Made by a program: the position numbers and the translations under genes
Shown here: one piece after another, positions 63,079-64,000 of the stretch
How the letters are laid out: each line of letters opens with the position of its first letter
How positions within the stretch are numbered: the first letter of the stretch is position 1
NCBI RefSeq assembly: GCF_024105635.1
Contig: NZ_WYDQ01000001.1
Location: 3,472,501-3,536,500 of the forward strand
From: Oceanicola sp. 502str15
GTDB lineage: Bacteria > Pseudomonadota > Alphaproteobacteria > Rhodobacterales > Rhodobacteraceae
Direction of reading: 5' to 3'
DNA length: 64,000 nucleotides
Notes under the pieces: generated by a model
Database searches by the model: none
Seen by the model: the letters and a program-made list of their open reading frames with translations, nothing else
What the model was told of the DNA's origin: nothing

Positions 63079-64000
63079 GCTCCACCCTGTCACCGTTCTC
63101 GCGCAGGAAGGCGGCAAGATCGGCCACCTTCATCAGCATCAGCGAGCGGGTATCGCCGTAGCCCTGCCGGGTGCGGGCATAGAGCGCCCCGTCGAGCGGG
63201 GCGGGGGCGAGGGCGGTGAGCATGATGTTGTCGTTTCCGGCGATCTCCACGAAGTCGACTCCGCGACCGGCCATCTCCTGCATCAGCCCGGTCAGCGCCC
63301 GGTAGCGCGGGGTTTCGAGCACCAGCCCCTCGGGGCGGGTTTCGACCAGTTCCACCCCGTCCAGCCCTTCGATATCGGCGGGATCGGCCTGCACCACCAT
63401 GCGCAGGCGCAGCGCATCGGCCCCGACCCCGGCCACGGCCTGCTCGATCACGCCCGCATAGGCGGATTTGGCGGAGAACTCGAGGCCGAGGGCGAGGCGC
63501 CGCTCGTTGTCGCGCGGGGTGCCCTCGGAGGCGGCGGCCTGCTCGGCGATGTCGGCCTTGAAGTCCCATTTGTACCACGGCGTTTGCTGGAGGAAGGCGG
63601 CGTAGTCGCGGGCCTGCCGGGCGGAGAGATCATCGAGCACCGTATGCTCCGGCCCGCGTCGCCACGTGTAGAAGCGCCCGATGGTTTCCTCATAGGCGGC
63701 CTTCAGCATCAGCTCGGCGGTGAAGCTGACGCCGATGACGTAGATCGTCTGCTTGGTGGTCCAGTCGAAGCCGCCATGGGGCGGGGAGGCCTCGGACAGC
63801 GCACAGAGCGAGCCCCAGAAGCCGCCGACGGCGCGGAAATAGCCGAAGTCATGCGGGTCGGCCTCGGTGATGACCTGCCCGTAGTCGTCATAGGCGTGGA
63901 CGATGTGCCACTCGGGGTAGGTCATCAGGGTGCGGCCCTCGGCGCGGTGCCACTCCTCGGGCAGCAAGGAAGTGTAGTCGCTCGCCACCGTCTCGCCGCC
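63062..64000 (-). CDS. Uncharacterised exported or membrane-associated protein, 5' end cut
   Basis: At least 312 residues; the frame (ending HVHDY) is still open at the right window edge, so the true N-terminus lies beyond it. The visible part has GRTLMTYPEWHIVHAYDDYGQVI, a GGFWGSLCALSEASPPHGGF block, a TIYVIGVSFTAELMLKAAYEETIG stretch and WYKWDFKAD. I do not recognise a named family. The protein has hydrophobic stretches but no certain membrane helix in the visible part. Its end is translated across the start of the small membrane-protein gene (17-bp overlap). Confidence 0.7.
   Translation of the reverse strand, partial: GGETVASDYTSLLPEEWHRAEGRTLMTYPEWHIVHAYDDYGQVITEADPHDFGYFRAVGGFWGSLCALSEASPPHGGFDWTTKQTIYVIGVSFTAELMLKAAYEETIGRFYTWRRGPEHTVLDDLSARQARDYAAFLQQTPWYKWDFKADIAEQAAASEGTPRDNERRLALGLEFSAKSAYAGVIEQAVAGVGADALRLRMVVQADPADIEGLDGVELVETRPEGLVLETPRYRALTGLMQEMAGRGVDFVEIAGNDNIMLTALAPAPLDGALYARTRQGYGDTRSLMLMKVADLAAFLRENGDRVEHVHDY

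Overview
The window is a gap-poor, very GC-rich chromosomal segment. Gene content points to an alphaproteobacterium of the Rhodobacterales/Rhodobacteraceae (roseobacter) type: endonuclease-type MutL, an SdhAF4/DUF1674 protein, a DUF3035 (BamF-like) lipoprotein, DUF5665 and DUF2125 proteins, GFA proteins, an RTX protein with an N-terminal membrane anchor, and the arrangement rsmB-heparinase-purH. This assignment is inferred from gene content and GC-rich third codon positions; no rRNA or marker alignment was possible. I found no tRNA, rRNA, CRISPR array, insertion sequence, integrase or phage gene. About 65 protein genes cover nearly everything.

Layout. 1-9.1 kb: pmbA (cut by the window edge), a monooxygenase-like ABM protein, a DUF2125 protein, an SDR/crotonase pair, an HNH protein, a BaiN-type flavoprotein, then an ECF sigma factor coupled to a membrane-spanning VWA protein. 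9.2-12.5 kb: two lipoproteins, an EamA transporter, hemF and a Gmad2-LysM protein. 12.6-15.8 kb: an exported caspase-fold protein and an exported trypsin-like protease in one operon. 15.8-28.5 kb: mnmH, DUF3775, an SDR lacking its lysine, rmuC-mutL, a phosphodiester glycosidase-like protein and rbfA, dapB, sdhAF4, rsmB, a heparinase-like protein and purH. 28.4-34 kb: lspA, DUF3035 lipoprotein, two M16 proteins (one with, one without the zinc site), truB and DUF1643. 34-36.7 kb: three acidic membrane-anchored proteins, including an RTX repeat protein. 36.9-41.8 kb: rpsO and pnp separated by a fatty-acid hydroxylase and an HWE-type kinase. 41.8-53 kb: a ClpP-like exported protein, a phosphatase, 1-Cys peroxiredoxin, GST, the coupled cluster thiolase/fRMsr/GFA/GFA/RluA, an RsbV/RsbW-like pair, a gamma-glutamyltransferase, hspQ, an AEC transporter and an SLT lipoprotein. 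53-64 kb: lolA, ftsK, an aminotransferase, an amidase, a UbiH-type hydroxylase, then ybbN-LON-Trm112 and two uncharacterised membrane/exported proteins at the right edge.

Themes. Most genes are housekeeping: RNA modification and decay (mnmH, rsmB, truB, RluA, pnp, rbfA), repair (mutL, rmuC), envelope biogenesis (lspA, lolA, the BamF-like protein, ftsK) and redox defence (peroxiredoxin, fRMsr, GST). The least ordinary parts are the caspase/trypsin operon, the sigma/VWA fusion, the acidic RTX cluster, several enzymes of familiar fold that have lost catalytic residues, and a set of short palindromic repeats sitting at gene ends.
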